Part shown: piece after piece, positions 12,237 to 23,515 of the stretch
Layout of the letters: the number at the start of each line of letters is the position of its first letter
Numbering within the stretch: position 1 is the stretch's first letter
From: Mauremys mutica
Lineage: Eukaryota > Chordata > Testudines > Geoemydidae
NCBI RefSeq assembly: GCF_020497125.1
Contig: NC_059081.1
Location: 63,942,768-64,006,767, forward strand
Reading direction: 5' to 3'
DNA: 64,000 bases
Program-made: the position numbers and the translations under genes
The notes under the pieces: generated by a model
Databases searched by the model: none
The model's input: the letters and a program-made list of their open reading frames with translations, nothing else
Told to the model about the DNA's origin: nothing

Positions 12237-12476
12237 GTGTGCATTATCCTTTTTTAAAAAAAATGTTTTTGCTTCCCAACAAACCATGATTAAAAAGCAT
12301 AATAATAATATAATAGTAATAATAATTTCAGCACATTTCAGAAATGTTATAAAATAATCTGCCATTTATTTTAAACAATCTGCTGTATTTTCAAATTTCT
12401 TTCCCCTCCACCAAAGCGTTGTTAACATTTGTTACTAATTTTCTGTTTGTTGTTATAATTTGCTCTGACCCTACAG
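12237..12476 (+). other. MAP2: Short intron 9 (240 bp)
   Basis: Contains an (AAT)n-like tract near 12299-12327. Retention would add 17 codons (GVHYPFLKKM onward) and then a stop at 12287, truncating the protein before the microtubule-binding region. Confidence 0.85.
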
Positions 12477-12683
12477 ATGATGATAGGAGCATCATGACAG
12501 AGCAGTTAGAGACTGTTCCTAAAGAGGAGAAAGCAGAGAGAGAATTGCGAAGATCATCTCTTGATAAGCATAAAAAAGAGAAACCTTTTAAAACTGGGAG
12601 AGGCAGGATTTCTACTCCTGAAAGAAAAATAGCTAAAAAGGAACCTAGCACACTCTCCAGAGATGAAGTGAGAAGGAAAAAAG
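12477..12683 (+). CDS. MAP2: MAP2 exon 10 (projection domain, basic)
   Basis: A 207-bp exon, phase 1-1, with acceptor GACCCTACAG and donor AAAAAAG|GTTCAT. The peptide begins DDDRSIMTEQLETVPKEEKA and continues with RRSSLDKHKKEKPFKTGRG, ISTPERKIAKKEP and SRDEVRRKKA, an almost unchanged MAP2 sequence. It switches from acidic to strongly basic and carries RRSS, a typical basophilic-kinase context. In mammals it is included together with exon 9 in high-molecular-weight MAP2 and skipped in MAP2C. The donor is weak after the GT (TCAT instead of AAGT or GAGT), which may matter for its regulation. Confidence 0.95.
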
Positions 12684-13067
12684 GTTCATTTAACACTCAC
12701 TATTACCATATTTTTGCTGTTGTACAGTACTGCCAGGTTACTCTGTTGTAGAAGTTGAATGTTGTGATAATACTAACTAATACTATTTAATCAGACATTG
12801 TACAATTACGTCAAAACAAAGTGCTAGGCTCACCCCTCTGTTACTCCAGCTTTATGCCCATATGGCGGACAAGGCAACACATCTGGGGTTAATGCACTAC
12901 TCCTTCGCCTCTGCAAACTAATTAATTCCTCAATTCAGTCCAGTGCAACCTAAAGCATCAAACTGGAATAACAGAGCAGTGTGTCTGGCCAATGGTTGAT
13001 TTGTTATCATGTAAAACTGTTTGGGCTTTTCTCCTGATTGTGTGCTTTTGTGTTTTCTTGTCCATAG
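12684..13067 (+). other. MAP2: Intron 10 (384 bp)
   Basis: No repeat or extra exon recognised. Read-through from exon 10 meets a stop at 12749-12751. The 3' end has a pyrimidine-rich tract and the tandem acceptor TAGCAG. Confidence 0.8.
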
Positions 13068-13202
13068 CAGTGTATAAGAAAGCTGAACTTGCTAAAAAAT
13101 CTGAAGTTCAGGCCCACTCTCCCTCCAGGAAAATCATTTTAAAACCTGCTATCAAATATACTAGACCAACTCATCTCTCCTGTGTTAAACGGAAGCAGAC
13201 AG
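13068..13202 (+). CDS. MAP2: MAP2 exon 11
   Basis: A 135-bp exon, phase 1-1, encoding AVYKKAELAKKSEVQAHSPS followed by RKIILKPAIKYTRPTHLSCV and KRKQT. This matches mammalian MAP2 nearly residue for residue. The acceptor is TTTTCTTGTCCATAG|CAG, a NAGNAG arrangement: use of the second AG would drop the single Ala at the junction. The donor is CAGACAG|GTGACT. It is the last of the exons that high-molecular-weight forms add relative to MAP2C. Confidence 0.95.
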
Positions 13203-16200
13203 GTGACTGTGCTGTGTTCAATTATGCAATGTGGCTGGCAAACATAGACACTTTTTTTTTTAAATCTCATTGCTATAGCAGCTTCTCTATTTTTTTTTTT
13301 TTATTTTTCCTCCGAGAATATCAACCTTCATGAATATTACTACTTTTCGGTGTTTTGTATCATTCTTCTTTTTCGGTATTTCTTTATTTCTCTATTTGTT
13401 TGACAGAGGCCATGATCATGTATGCTTGTCATTGCTCGGCCTTCCAAGTGCCGTGATTGTATCTTGGCATTGTGCTTGAATGTGGTGTTGTAGGAATCTC
13501 TATTTTCATTATTTGTATTTGTTTATTTATTTTGTGGTGAATTTATATGGTGGGAACGTGTTGACAGCTTAAACCATGGTATACATATCCATTATTTTGC
13601 TTTTTTCTCTCATGCATAATAAGAAGACTTGTATATTGCTCATTTATACTTATCTGCATTGGCGCTTCCAAATCTGTTACTGATGTTTATGACTTCAAGC
13701 CAAAACCCACTGGGAGAATCTGGAATGCAGAGTACGACGCTGAGAGAGAAGAAATCTGGGGTCAAACGACGAATGCATTTCAAGCAAAAATGGTTTTCAA
13801 AATCTTAGTATTTGATAGGGGAAGAAAAGAGAGAGACAATCAGTGGTTCTCACAGTATCTAAATAGATATATCATTATACCAGAATTAGAACATCTTCAC
13901 TCCAGTCTCTCAGTACCATTCTTGATAGCACTGTCAGATCAGAGTGGAAAGAGAAGTATTGGACTTGTCTGTTAATTTTTTTTTAAAGGGATGGGACATG
14001 ATTTTCCTATAACACAGTTTGACACCTCCATGTACTGCAATGCAGTTGCTCCTTATTTATATCGGAGTAAAATGAGAAGAGAACCATGCCCCACTAGTTT
14101 ACATTCAGGGTATAATATTCTAAAATGGAAATGTTTTTATGTTTCTTGGCTCAGAAGTTAAAAACGATGTTTATTACTTTGGTTAGCAAGATATAAATTA
14201 GAGTAGTCTACAGTGTGCTCCAGCTAGCTCCAGACGACAACTGGGAGAGTAAAGGTGTCTTAAACCCACTTCTGCCTCCTACCTCCTCTGCTCTTTCACA
14301 AAGCACAGCTTAATGAGACCAGAAGACCATAATTCAAAGATTCTTCAAAGAACCCAAAGTGTGTTGTGGGATTAGGGAGTAGGTGTCACAAATTGGTTTA
14401 ATGCTTTAGTCCTTCACCTTTGCAGACCAGGTTTCATATCCTGCATTGGTCATAAATGAATTTTTAAACTATTTGGCATGATTTGATTGCAACTTAGGGA
14501 GGCTTAAGGCTAAAACAATGAGATGTTTCTTCATGGCATAAATTATTGGCTTTACAGATTTACAGTCTTGCTAATATCCACACCTCTTTCTTATGTATAC
14601 TGCTATTGTTCCCTCCCATGGGCTACCACTACTAAACCTCTAAATATTTTTGCTTCCTATAGCCTTCTAGTCAGAATTGAGGTGTGCCAGTAGAAAAACC
14701 TAGGGAAGCCTGCCCATCGCTTAGACACACTCATCCTGGCTCTAGGTAGTGCTATCTGTCCCTCATTGTAATGTATAACGGAATTCACTCAAATTAAAAA
14801 CAAACCCAAAAGGTTGCCAAAGTGTAAAATATAATTTAAGGATAAACTCCAAATTTATTCAAGCAGTAAGAGTTGAGATCAAATAAAAACCCCTCGTCCA
14901 AAACATCAGCAAACTTTGAGAGAGTTCTGAATCAGATTAAATTTCGTGCCCTTTATAATGCGTGGAACCAAAACCCCGGATCTGAAATTTGGGATAATTT
15001 TGGTCTGGAACTGAACTTTGAGGTTTGGGCTCATCTGTAAAGCAGACTAACATGAACCAAATCACTGAATGAACAGAAAGTCCCCACAACCTAACATTGG
15101 CATATCCTCAAGACAGCTGAAAAATCAAAAAGTAGCACACAGAAAGCCTGATTTCCTTCTTCCCCCCATTTTCTGTATCAGCGCAGTCATTCCAGTGATT
15201 GCTGCTACAGAGGGTTAGGGGACATAGAAGGATATTTCATAGAATTGCCCGCTGGGGTGTAGGCATCCAGGATTAAATATGCACACCCCTCAGGTGGACA
15301 TAACCAACACAGGGACTGGACCTGTCCCCAGGCATCTTCAGGATCTGGGAGCTGGAGGGGGAGGTATATTTCCTAGCTGAATGGTGTAAACCAAGAAGCC
15401 TGTTTTCTGTTCTTCCTTCTTGATGAATGTAAAACCATTTGTTTGAGGCAGCGTCTACTCCCATTGAAATCAATGTGAGCTTTCTTTTTGGTTTCAGTGA
15501 GAGCCAAATTGGATACCTAGCCACAAATGCCCCCAGAGTGTATTCTGTATAACTCTGGGCACATTCCAAGCAGCAAAAACTTCCATGTTAGCCTTTTTTG
15601 TACTTTAAAAATGAAACTTGTCCAAAGAGCAACCGTTTGGGACACAGATGTCTCCATTAAAAAGTCAAAATTTTGTCTACATTTACCATGCAGTGAGACA
15701 GTAAATGAGATATCACAGTATTTCCCTATAATCTCAAGGGACAGAAAATAACTCGTCACTATGTAGTAACTGTGGGCAGAAGCTGACTATTTTAATGGCA
15801 ACCACAGTCTCCTCAAGAGTGGGATTCTCAGTAATTATGATTATTAAAAGATGCCCCTTCCTTGGAACATGAAAAGAGAAAGAAGGCAGAAGGAAAAGAC
15901 AGTTTTATTTGATCATCTAAACTTTATCCTAATTTTCATTGTGTTGTTTGATTGGCTGAAGTTAGACGACGCTGCTACCTTTGTGACATCACATCATGGA
16001 TGTCAGAGGGTTGGCCAGCACAGTTGCTTAGCCTTTGAACTGGGGCAAACATGCATTAGGCTTGTCTTCCTTGTCTTAAATATGTTTATTGTGTGATTAA
16101 ACTGGTAGCAGAGCACGAAAGGACAGTGTGACGTCATGATCCAGGTATTTTGCTCAGATGGAGGAGTTGTTATGCTTTCAGGTAAGTCAGTCACAGAAGC

Positions 16201-16378
16201 ACAAAACTGTGCTCTTTACTTCATAGCTGCAGGCAGTTGGAGTTAAATACCAAAGGAAAAAGGAGAAACGTTTAAAAACCAAAAAACAGCAGTAACAGAT
16301 GTGGGAAAAGGTAATGCAGGAGGGTTTTATTGAGCATGTTCAGCTATAAATGCAGAACTAAACTGTCAGTTATCTTTC

Positions 16379-16408
16379 CCTCTCTCTCTCTCTCTCCCCC
16401 CCCCCCCA
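16379..16408. repeat. (CT)n and poly-C simple repeat
   Basis: CT dinucleotides merge into a run of C residues. Confidence 0.9.
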
Positions 16409-17159
16409 CTCCCTCAATGTAAAATCAAAGAAAAAGAACAAGACAAGAACATTATTTAAGAGGGCAAAATTATTGAGTGGGAAAGGCAGCCTTGTTCACA
16501 ATGGAGATTGGTTGCAGAATACCAGGATTTCATCCCACCCGACTGTTCCAGGCAAGGGGATGTGCTGGGACAACTGCCAAGGCCAAGGGGAAACCCATCT
16601 TTGCTACCCTGGACAAAGTTTCGGGGTTGGTTTCACAGGTGGAAGAAAATCAGGATTATAGCTAAGAGACCTCGGCTGTGACCACCCAACCTTCCTCCTA
16701 TGCCCACTCAGAGTCCAGTACTGTGCTGTTGCAAAGGATTTCACTAGTAGTTAGAGTTCGTACAACACATAGCTTCCTGAATAACAGCATGGTGAACACT
16801 TAGTACACAAGTTTCTGAAAAGCTCCTCAACTTCCAGACTTTCCCCTAGGATGGAGTCCAAGTCAAACGATATCAGTCTCACCTCAAATGTAACTCAAAT
16901 CATGTTTCATCAGACAAGAACCACAGGATAAGACTGAAAGAAGATAGGTGCCAGTGCTTCAATAATAGATATTAAACTAAAGTCTCAGGGTCTGATTGAC
17001 CTCTGCGTCACTCCGCTTTTATACCAGTGTGACTGTATTGACATCAGTGGAGTTATAGCAGTGTATATTGGAGTGAATACACAGCAATGAATCAGTTTCT
17101 TTTCATTTAGGGTTCTTGGCCAAGAGTTTGAAAGGTGGCTAGTGAGATTGCTTGAGATT

Positions 17160-17226
17160 CCTTAAAGGGGCCTGATATTCAGAGGGCTATTGTTCAGTAT
17201 TTTCTGAAAATTAGGCCCCTTTAAGG
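17160..17226. repeat. Hairpin-forming short inverted repeat
   Basis: Arms of about 24 bases, CCTTAAAGGGGCCTGATATT and onward on the left, and the reverse complement ending AATTAGGCCCCTTTAAGG on the right, match at about 22 of 24 positions around a 19-base loop. It is probably a degraded miniature palindromic element. No target duplication was established. Confidence 0.7.
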
Positions 17227-17539
17227 TGTCTCATTTTGGGCTCCCAAAATCACAAGTCACTCCTCAAAAATCTTGGCTCTCAATCCTAGATCACTAGGAA
17301 GAGGAGGACATAATTCTGATTTGCTGGCTAGAATTAATACATTAACTGGAACTATCACAAATATGGTAATATGTATTCTTTTATTTCTTAAGGCAGCTGC
17401 ATATACTGCATATAATAATTCACCAGATCATTGCTTTGCACGGTGCTTACAAGACAATTGATTATACTAAAGGTGTCCAGTAATTCAAAATGATTATTTT
17501 TAACCATCAAGGGTTTTTTTTTTTTTTTGGGTCTAACAG

Positions 17540-17601
17540 CGGCAGGTGGTGAAACAAACCAGGCTCCAGGTGTATTTAAACAAGCAAAGGAAAAACTTTC
17601 A
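17540..17601 (+). CDS. MAP2: MAP2 exon 12
   Basis: A 62-bp exon encoding AAGGETNQAPGVFKQAKEKL plus S, corresponding to the mammalian stretch that follows the optional exons and begins the shared C-terminal part. The acceptor is GGGTCTAACAG after a long T-run and the donor is TCA|GTGAGT. It enters in phase 1 and leaves in phase 0, so it converts between the phase-1 projection exons and the phase-0 repeat exons. In MAP2C, exon 7 would join directly here, and the phase permits that. It is too short to stand out as an ORF. Confidence 0.95.
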
Positions 17602-17780
17602 GTGAGTAAAATAATCCTCTTGTCATTCATCTTTCTGAAAACTCCTTTTTGTCCTGTCTCGGGTGGTTTTGTTTTAATTTCAGTAGATAACTGTGTCTTC
17701 CCTTTAGAATTAATTTGTCATATTCATTTTTTTTATTACAGCCATTCTCCCCTATAGATAATTATACAGTTTTTGATAAT

Positions 17781-17932
17781 TTTATTATTATTATTATGTA
17801 TTGTTTGTATTATTGTATCATCTGGGGTCACGGACAAGGACGTCATTGTGCTAGGTGCTGTACAAACACACAACAAAAGACAGTCCCTCAATCCACCGTT
17901 GACACACAGCAGCTGAGTTACAATAAAGTTTA
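17781..17932 (-). mobile_element. L2-like LINE 3' fragment, reverse orientation
   Basis: Read on the minus strand it gives GTTTGTACAGCACCTAGCAC followed by AATGACGTCC and ends in ATAAT repeats, the same arrangement as the L2-like 3' end seen forward at 36380-36510. The family call rests on resemblance to L2 3' ends (GTAAGCTC...GCACCTAGCAC) and is approximate. Confidence 0.6.
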
Positions 17933-18259
17933 ATATTGTGAAGCATCCAGGGCCAGGCCCTCAGCTGGTGTCAATCAGCATAGCTCCACTGCAGCACACT
18001 GGAGCTGCACTGATTTACCTGATCTGATTTTCTGGCCGTTGTTGTCATCTTGCTGGATTGTTACATACAAGAAGAAAATCCTGCCTCATGATTGGCTGAA
18101 AAGAGTCTTGTGATGAGTCATTACATTTCTATTGCTTTTCTCCTCAGAGGTCACAGATTTCTGGAAAATGTTAACCAATGACATCTCATATGCAAATGTG
18201 CCTCCTGATTGGCTTAGCTGAGGTCATGTCCTGGACCACTCTCCACCTTAGAATGTTAG

Positions 18260-18765
18260 GTTTAAACAAAATTGTCAAACTTCCCGTCCTCACCTTCAAG
18301 GCTCAGCACAGCCTACACCACCACTTACATCTCTGCTGTCATCCACGCCACACCTCTGACTCCCTCCAGCCCGTCCGTGAGTATTGCCCCACCTCCCCTT
18401 TAGTCATTCTCACTCTCCCTCCCTTCTCACATGTTGCCCATATACCCTTCCCACCCCAGCGCTCCAGGTGCCCAACTTATTTTCTTTCAAATCCCCACTG
18501 TGTAACTCTTTTTCCAAGAAGTCCACACATGCTAGCTCACAACTGTAGCACTCTGGTGACTTACCCCTTATTGAACAATGACCACAACAAAGTCCTCCAA
18601 GATTGAACCGTACCCCTGGATCTCCAAGTGTGTTTTGTGCCTGATTTGTGTTGTCTGTCTAAATAGATTATAAACTCCTTTGGGGCAGGGACCATGCAAC
18701 GTGCTAACCACACTGTCAGTGCTTATCCCATAATATTAGACGATACTATAATCAATAATTTGAAG
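18260..18765 (+). mobile_element. L2-like LINE 3' region, forward
   Basis: The segment starts near CTTCCCGTCCTCACCTTCAA, contains TAGATTATAAACTCCTTTGG and GGCAGGGACCATGC at 18665-18700, and ends with an AT-rich tail near 18765. Layout and phrases resemble the 3' end of ancient L2-type LINEs. It is too mutated for an ORF. Confidence 0.6.
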
Positions 18766-20402
18766 ATGATGGCAACAGCTTATGTAATTTGTGGCCATCA
18801 TGAGTGATGTGCCAGTTTAGATCCAAATCCAGATCTGAACTCTCCCCAAATGAGTATTTGATCCAGTGCTACAATTTTGGCCTATCTCTAGCCACAACTG
18901 AGAGATCTGTAGATATTTCTCAATAAAACATCCAGAAACATAGGTGACAGTGCATATACTGACTTCCTGTTTGGGTCAACAGCGAGGTTCACTTTCCTCT
19001 GAGGTAAATGTCTATAGTCACCTTAGCAGAAGTCAGTATCTGTTTGTTGCCAAAGTCTTCGGTGCCCTTGGAAAACTACTGGCACAAACAAGCAGCGTGC
19101 ATTCTTCCTCTGGGTTCATCTCCTCTCTTTGTATCTTCTTTATTCTTCCTGTCAGTTGTTTTAGGGCAAAGAGCTGAAATCTATCCTCTTCTTGCTTCCA
19201 CTGTTGTCTTTCTTCTCAGTCCCCAGTCCATTCCCTTCCAGAAACACCCCTCCACCTTCTGCCTTTTCTCCTTATTCCCTGGAGCAGTCCACATCCTGAC
19301 CTTTCAAGCACCTGTCCCCTATTACTGTTGCATTCCCTCCTGCTTCACCGTGTATTATGTTGCGCAACCCTCCCAAAGTGGCCTTCTCATAACAGTTCAC
19401 CAACTCCTTTCCAGCTGTCATGTCAGGTAGCATCGCAGCTGAGTACACTCATCGTCTGTTTGCAGAGCCTTAATACCTGATTGCAACGTACATGTTGTAC
19501 TTCTGAACAATGCTCAGGAAAAGCTAAGCAGTTCTGCCCTGCTGGGGAGGATCATGTCCCCATCCCAGCTGTGTGTTAAGAACACTGGCTAATTCATATC
19601 AGGAAGTATGGATTGTGACTGCCTGCCCCCTCCCTAGCTGGCTTATGGTATAAAATGATGTTTCCACGTTTCATCTTGAGCAGTCTCTTAACCATTGCAA
19701 GCGCTCACGCTTATTGTAAGGGCCATGTATTGCTCGGTCCCACATAAGCAGCCTGCCCTTGCAGCAGTAGGAGTTCTGCAAGAGACTGAAGGTAGCATAT
19801 GGCCCTAAATGGGCATTTGTTTGAAAGCAAAAGTACGATCAGTTTGGCCCTCAAAAACAGATAGGACAGGATTTTGCAAAATATCTTCCCATCTTGGACA
19901 GGGTTGGTCACCATCGCATATTTCCTGTGCAAATCAGTTAATCTCTTTGGGTCACATTTTGCCACCCTTCTTCATGCTAAGTAGTACCGCACGCCACCGT
20001 GCGAAAGGAAGTTTGTAGCAGAGTGAGGAGTAGACCTCTTGAGTCCCAGAGTGGTTCACAAGACCATCCTTTCTCCTTAACTGCCGTAGCCTTTTAGAGA
20101 CAGGAAGATATTTTGCAATACCCTGTCCTGGCTGTGTTTAGGATCCAAATTAGCTGTGCTTTTATACAATGCAGCTACTCATGGAGTGAGATACTACTCA
20201 GTATGAGTAAGAAGGGCAGCATCTGCCTCTTTGCGCCTTCCTTGCCCAGCTGTAATATCTTCCCTACAAAGGGTGTTGTGAGGATAAATTTATTAGTCTT
20301 TATGAGGTGCTCAGATACTACAGTGATGGAGGGAATAAAAGTACCAGATTAGATTGTAGGCCCCAAACTGCTGGTCCTCAACCCTCTCAAAATCAGGCAC
20401 AG

Positions 20403-20541
20403 GGGCCAGATTTGCAAAGGCATTTGGATGCCTAAAGATATGTTTAGTGGCTTTAGAAAAGTGCTTAAGTGAGTTAGGTGCCTAACTCCCACAGGCTTTC
20501 TGCATCTTGAGTCACCTAAATACCCTTTGTAAATCTGGCCC
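20403..20541. mobile_element. Miniature inverted-repeat element
   Basis: 139 bp bounded by GGGCCAGATTTGCAAAGG and CCTTTGTAAATCTGGCCC, terminal inverted repeats matching at 17 of 18. The interior includes GTTAGGTGCCTAACTCCC, itself a short palindrome seen in related form at 52895-53035 and 53550-53655. Confidence 0.75.
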
Positions 20542-20944
20542 AAAGTATCTCAAGTTGGGCACCCAAAAATGGAGGCATACCTAACTAGGTGAACACTGTA
20601 CTATGATGGAACAGTTTTATAAAAATTATTTAAAGCAGACATGCCATTGATCAGTTATATGCCTCCCATTACTTTAGATAGCAAAATAATAAATATTTAA
20701 CAATGAATAATATGTGTACATAAAAGTGGTGTTTTTAGAAATACACTCACAGTATTGAACTGAGCTCGTCTCCTACGATAGAGACTGCCAAATTATCGAT
20801 ACTTTCTACAGAGGCCCAGTTTGATAATGCAGCAGGACTGAAATGATCGCTTTTGCCATGAGAAGGCATTAGAATTTTGAGCATTCCCAAGCTGTACCTT
20901 TATTTCATTTTACAATTTAAAAATTGTTTTAAGCAGTATTAACG

Positions 20945-21055
20945 TGCCTGATTCTGATCTCTTTTAAACTGGTGTAAATTAGGAATAACTCCACTGTAGT
21001 CGGTGGAGCTACACCAGTATAAAACAAGAGTAGGGAGAAGAGATTCAGGCCCAGT
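20945..21055. repeat. Old short interspersed repeat (GATTCTGAT...TCAGGCCC type)
   Basis: Reads CTGATTCTGATCTC at the left, ACACCAGTATAAAACAAG internally and AGATTCAGGCCC at the right. The same layout recurs at 37610-37720, 47560-47645 and 61260-61345, so this is a dispersed family; I do not have a secure name for it. Confidence 0.65.
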
Positions 21056-21784
21056 GTTTCGTAAGTGATAACTTACAGTACCCTGATTTCTTATGGTGTC
21101 TACTGGTAAAGCTGATTTTTTTCAGTCCTACTATGCATTGTTAAGAGCCCAATTCTGCAGCTCTTGCTCGTGCTGAGTAGTTCTTACACATATGAGTAGT
21201 CCCACTTGAGTAATTTCACCTCTGTGTGAGTAAAGTGTTGCAGAATCAGGCCTTCGTTGCCACGATAATAGCTTCCAATTATTCTTTTTCATTATACCTT
21301 ATACCCTTTAAGGGGAAAAAAATAGAGCCAGATTGCAAACCCCTTACATTGGTGAGGCATTACTAAGCCAAGTAGTCCTAGTGACTTCAGTGGAACTAGG
21401 TGTGACGCTGCTTGCCAATGTTCAGTGAGGGACTCACAATCTGCCCATCTTTCTAATGGAGTGTAATGAGTACAGAATATTGCATATTATCCTGGATTTT
21501 AAGGGTTAATACGGTAGAAGAGGTGTTAGTATCAAGTCATTTCCCCATTTTGAGTAGTACCGTAAAAAAAATTTCTAAATCTCCTACTAACATTTTATTG
21601 TGGAACATTCCCAGAGAGGGAGATACTTCATATTCAGGACTTGGTTTTAAAAAAGCAGGCTCCATCTTTGGTCCTGCAAATTCCCACCTGTAGTAAATGC
21701 TTACGAACTAGCCTTTGCGTCTGCACTTAATAGAGGGGGCAAACTTGCATCTGCAAAAAAGGAGGACTGGATTGAGGCCCTTCA

Positions 21785-22110
21785 GAGGGTCTGTCTACAC
21801 AGCATCTGGGACGTGATTCCCAGCTTGGGTAGACATACACCTACTAGCTCTGCTGTGGCTCGTGTCTAAAAATAGCAGCGTGGATGTGGTGGCACAGGCG
21901 GCAGCTCAGGCGGTGGCACAGGCAGCAGCTCAGGCTAGTCACCTGAGGACAATCCCACTCCACCTCTGGGATGCATACTGAGGCAGCTAGCCTGAGCCAC
22001 TGTGCGCACTCTGCTATTTTTTAGGCACTAGCTTGAACAGAGCTGGCATGTGTATGTGTACCCGAGCTGGGAATTATTTCTCAGCTGCTGTCTGGATGTA
22101 CCTGTAGAGT
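21785..22110. mobile_element. Palindromic non-autonomous DNA element
   Basis: The left side GTCTACACAGCATCTGGGA with ATTCCCAGCTTGGGTAGACA is mirrored on the right by GTGTACCCGAGCTGGGAATT and CAGCTGCTGTCTGGATGTAC. The core repeats GGCAGCTCAGG units near 21890-21935. I associate this arrangement with turtle repeats. Ends are approximate. Confidence 0.6.
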
Positions 22111-22311
22111 CAATTCTATCTCAGAGCCAAATGCTGCATTTCACAATACCTACTTGCATGTGTGTCTCAGAATTTTACATGTGCTGATTGGAAAAAGGAA
22201 GTGTAATTCATAGCTTGGCATTTTTTCATTTATCCATTTTGCATGTGTTTTCCTTTCGTCTCATTGCTCAGCTTCATGTTATGTTTCTTCTGTTTGTTTT
22301 CTCATGACTAG

Positions 22312-22497
22312 ACTTCCTCTTTGTCAAAGATTCCTGCCTCAAAGTCTAGAGTGAAGTCATTGCTTCCTCCAAGACCCAGCTCAGCTTGCTCACTAACTAC
22401 TAAAAGGGCTACTTTTCTCGATACAGACAGTTACTATGTACGGCCCTCCTCGGCGGGCCCAAGAGACTGCTTTCCATACTCAAAATCAGATGCTAAG
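22312..22497 (+). CDS. MAP2: MAP2 alternative exon 13, 62 codons
   Basis: A 186-bp exon, phase 0-0, with acceptor CTCATGACTAG and donor GCTAAG|GTAAGG. The peptide starts TSSLSKIPASKSRVKSLLPP and continues with SSACSLTTKRATF, YYVRPSSAG and SKSDAK. It aligns with the rare human exon 13 peptide as I remember it (STLSKIPAL, SSACPSTTKRATF, SAGSTDRLPYSKS). The MAP2+13 isoforms are known in mammals, including in oligodendrocytes. It is basic and rich in Ser and Pro, so it adds potential phosphorylation sites ahead of the proline-rich region. Being phase 0-0, it can be included or skipped freely between exons 12 and 14. Confidence 0.92.
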
Positions 22498-22599
22498 GTA
22501 AGGTAGCAGAGTCAGAGAGAGGTAGCTCAGAGAGGGGCATTTCATGGATCTTATTCTCTCCCTGCTGAATCTAAGTAAGTCGCAGTGAAGTTACCTGGG

Positions 22600-23112
22600 T
22601 TTGTCGTCTCATACAGCTGCATCGCTGTAGCACTTGAGTGAAGATGCTTCAACACCAACAGGAGAGCTTCTCCCGTTGGCATAGTTAATCCGCCTCTGAC
22701 AAGAGACAGTAGCTATGTCGACAGGAGAGGCTCTCCCTTAGCTCTAGCGCTGTCTACATCAGGAGTTAGGCTGGTATCACTACATTGCTCGGGGGGGTGG
22801 ATTTTTCACACCCCCTCAGTAACATAGTTATACTGAGATAGGTCTGTAGTGTAGACTGGACCTTACAGCAGCACAGCTGTATTGCCACAACTGTGCCACT
22901 GTAAGGTCTCCCATGTATCCTCTCTTTGCCGGCGGGAGTTAACCTACCCCCAACGAGCAGCATTAAGCAGGAGAGCCTCTCCTGTCAACATAGCGCCATC
23001 TGCATCAGCACTTTTGTCTGTGAAAGTTATGTAGGTCAGGAGGGGTGTTTTTCTCACACCCCTGACCGACAAAAGCTTTACCAACAAAAGTGCTAGTGTA
23101 GACAAAGCCTCA
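22600..23112. mobile_element. Composite of short palindromic DNA elements
   Basis: At least two related modules lie in tandem. One has GTGGATTTTTCACACCCCCT in its centre (22797-22816), and the other has GGGTGTTTTTCTCACACCCC (23044-23063). Both are flanked by AGCGCTGTCTACATCAGG- or GTGTAGACAAAGCCT-like ends. The hairpin centre with an ACACCCC arm and the GTGTAGAC ends are features of a turtle element family that I recognise but cannot name. Boundaries are approximate. Confidence 0.6.
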
Positions 23113-23379
23113 GTGAAGTTACTTGGAGAGTTACTCAGATCCAGTGGCAGGAGACTTGAGCTCCAGGCAACAGAGCTTGAGACACAACCTGTAAAGAAAC
23201 AAAGGAGATTATTATAGATCCTTCAGGATAAATTCAGCTGTATTGTAAAGGACATAACTTTGTCCTACGACTGTAGAGGTGTTAACTGCCCACTTCACCT
23301 GGAATGGTCTCTTGCAACATGTGTTAACTCTTTATCTTTTCCACCATATAATTAGCTGTGACACTCCAAGTACCTTTCC

Positions 23380-23515
23380 CAGACCTGAAGAAGAGCTCTG
23401 TGTAAACTCAAAAACTTGTCTCTTTCACCAGCAGAAGTTGGTCCAATAAAAGATATTGCCTCATCCACCTTGTCTCTCTAATATGCTAGGATCAACGTGG
23501 CTAAAACAACACTAC
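23380..23515 (+). repeat. Dispersed repeat with GAAGAAGAGCTCTGTGTA signature
   Basis: Contains CCAGACCTGAAGAAGAGCTC, GAAGTTGGTCCAATAAAAGA and CACCTTGTCTCTCTAATA in order, a sequence I recognise as a repeated unit in sauropsid genomes (probably the 3' part of a retroelement). The family is not assigned. Confidence 0.6.

Larger units (their letters stand above)
13203..17539 (+). other. MAP2: Intron 11 (4.3 kb)
   Basis: Holds T-rich tracts right after exon 11, a (CT)n/poly-C simple repeat at 16379-16408 and a small perfect-looking hairpin element at 17160-17226. No exon was seen; ORFs here (for example 13790-13975 and 15273-15569) have no recognisable similarity. Confidence 0.75.
17602..22311 (+). 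other. MAP2: Intron 12 (4.7 kb)
   Basis: Carries an inverted L2-like fragment (17781-17932), a forward L2-like 3' part (18260-18765), a miniature inverted-repeat element (20403-20541), fragments of the GACTTCAATGG-type repeats (20945-21055) and a palindromic element (21785-22110). No additional exon was recognised. Confidence 0.7.

Noticed and set aside
18178..18606. A 142-codon ORF with Cys/His-rich stretches
   Set aside because: Most of it lies in an L2-like LINE 3' region, and the residue pattern does not follow any zinc-finger spacing.
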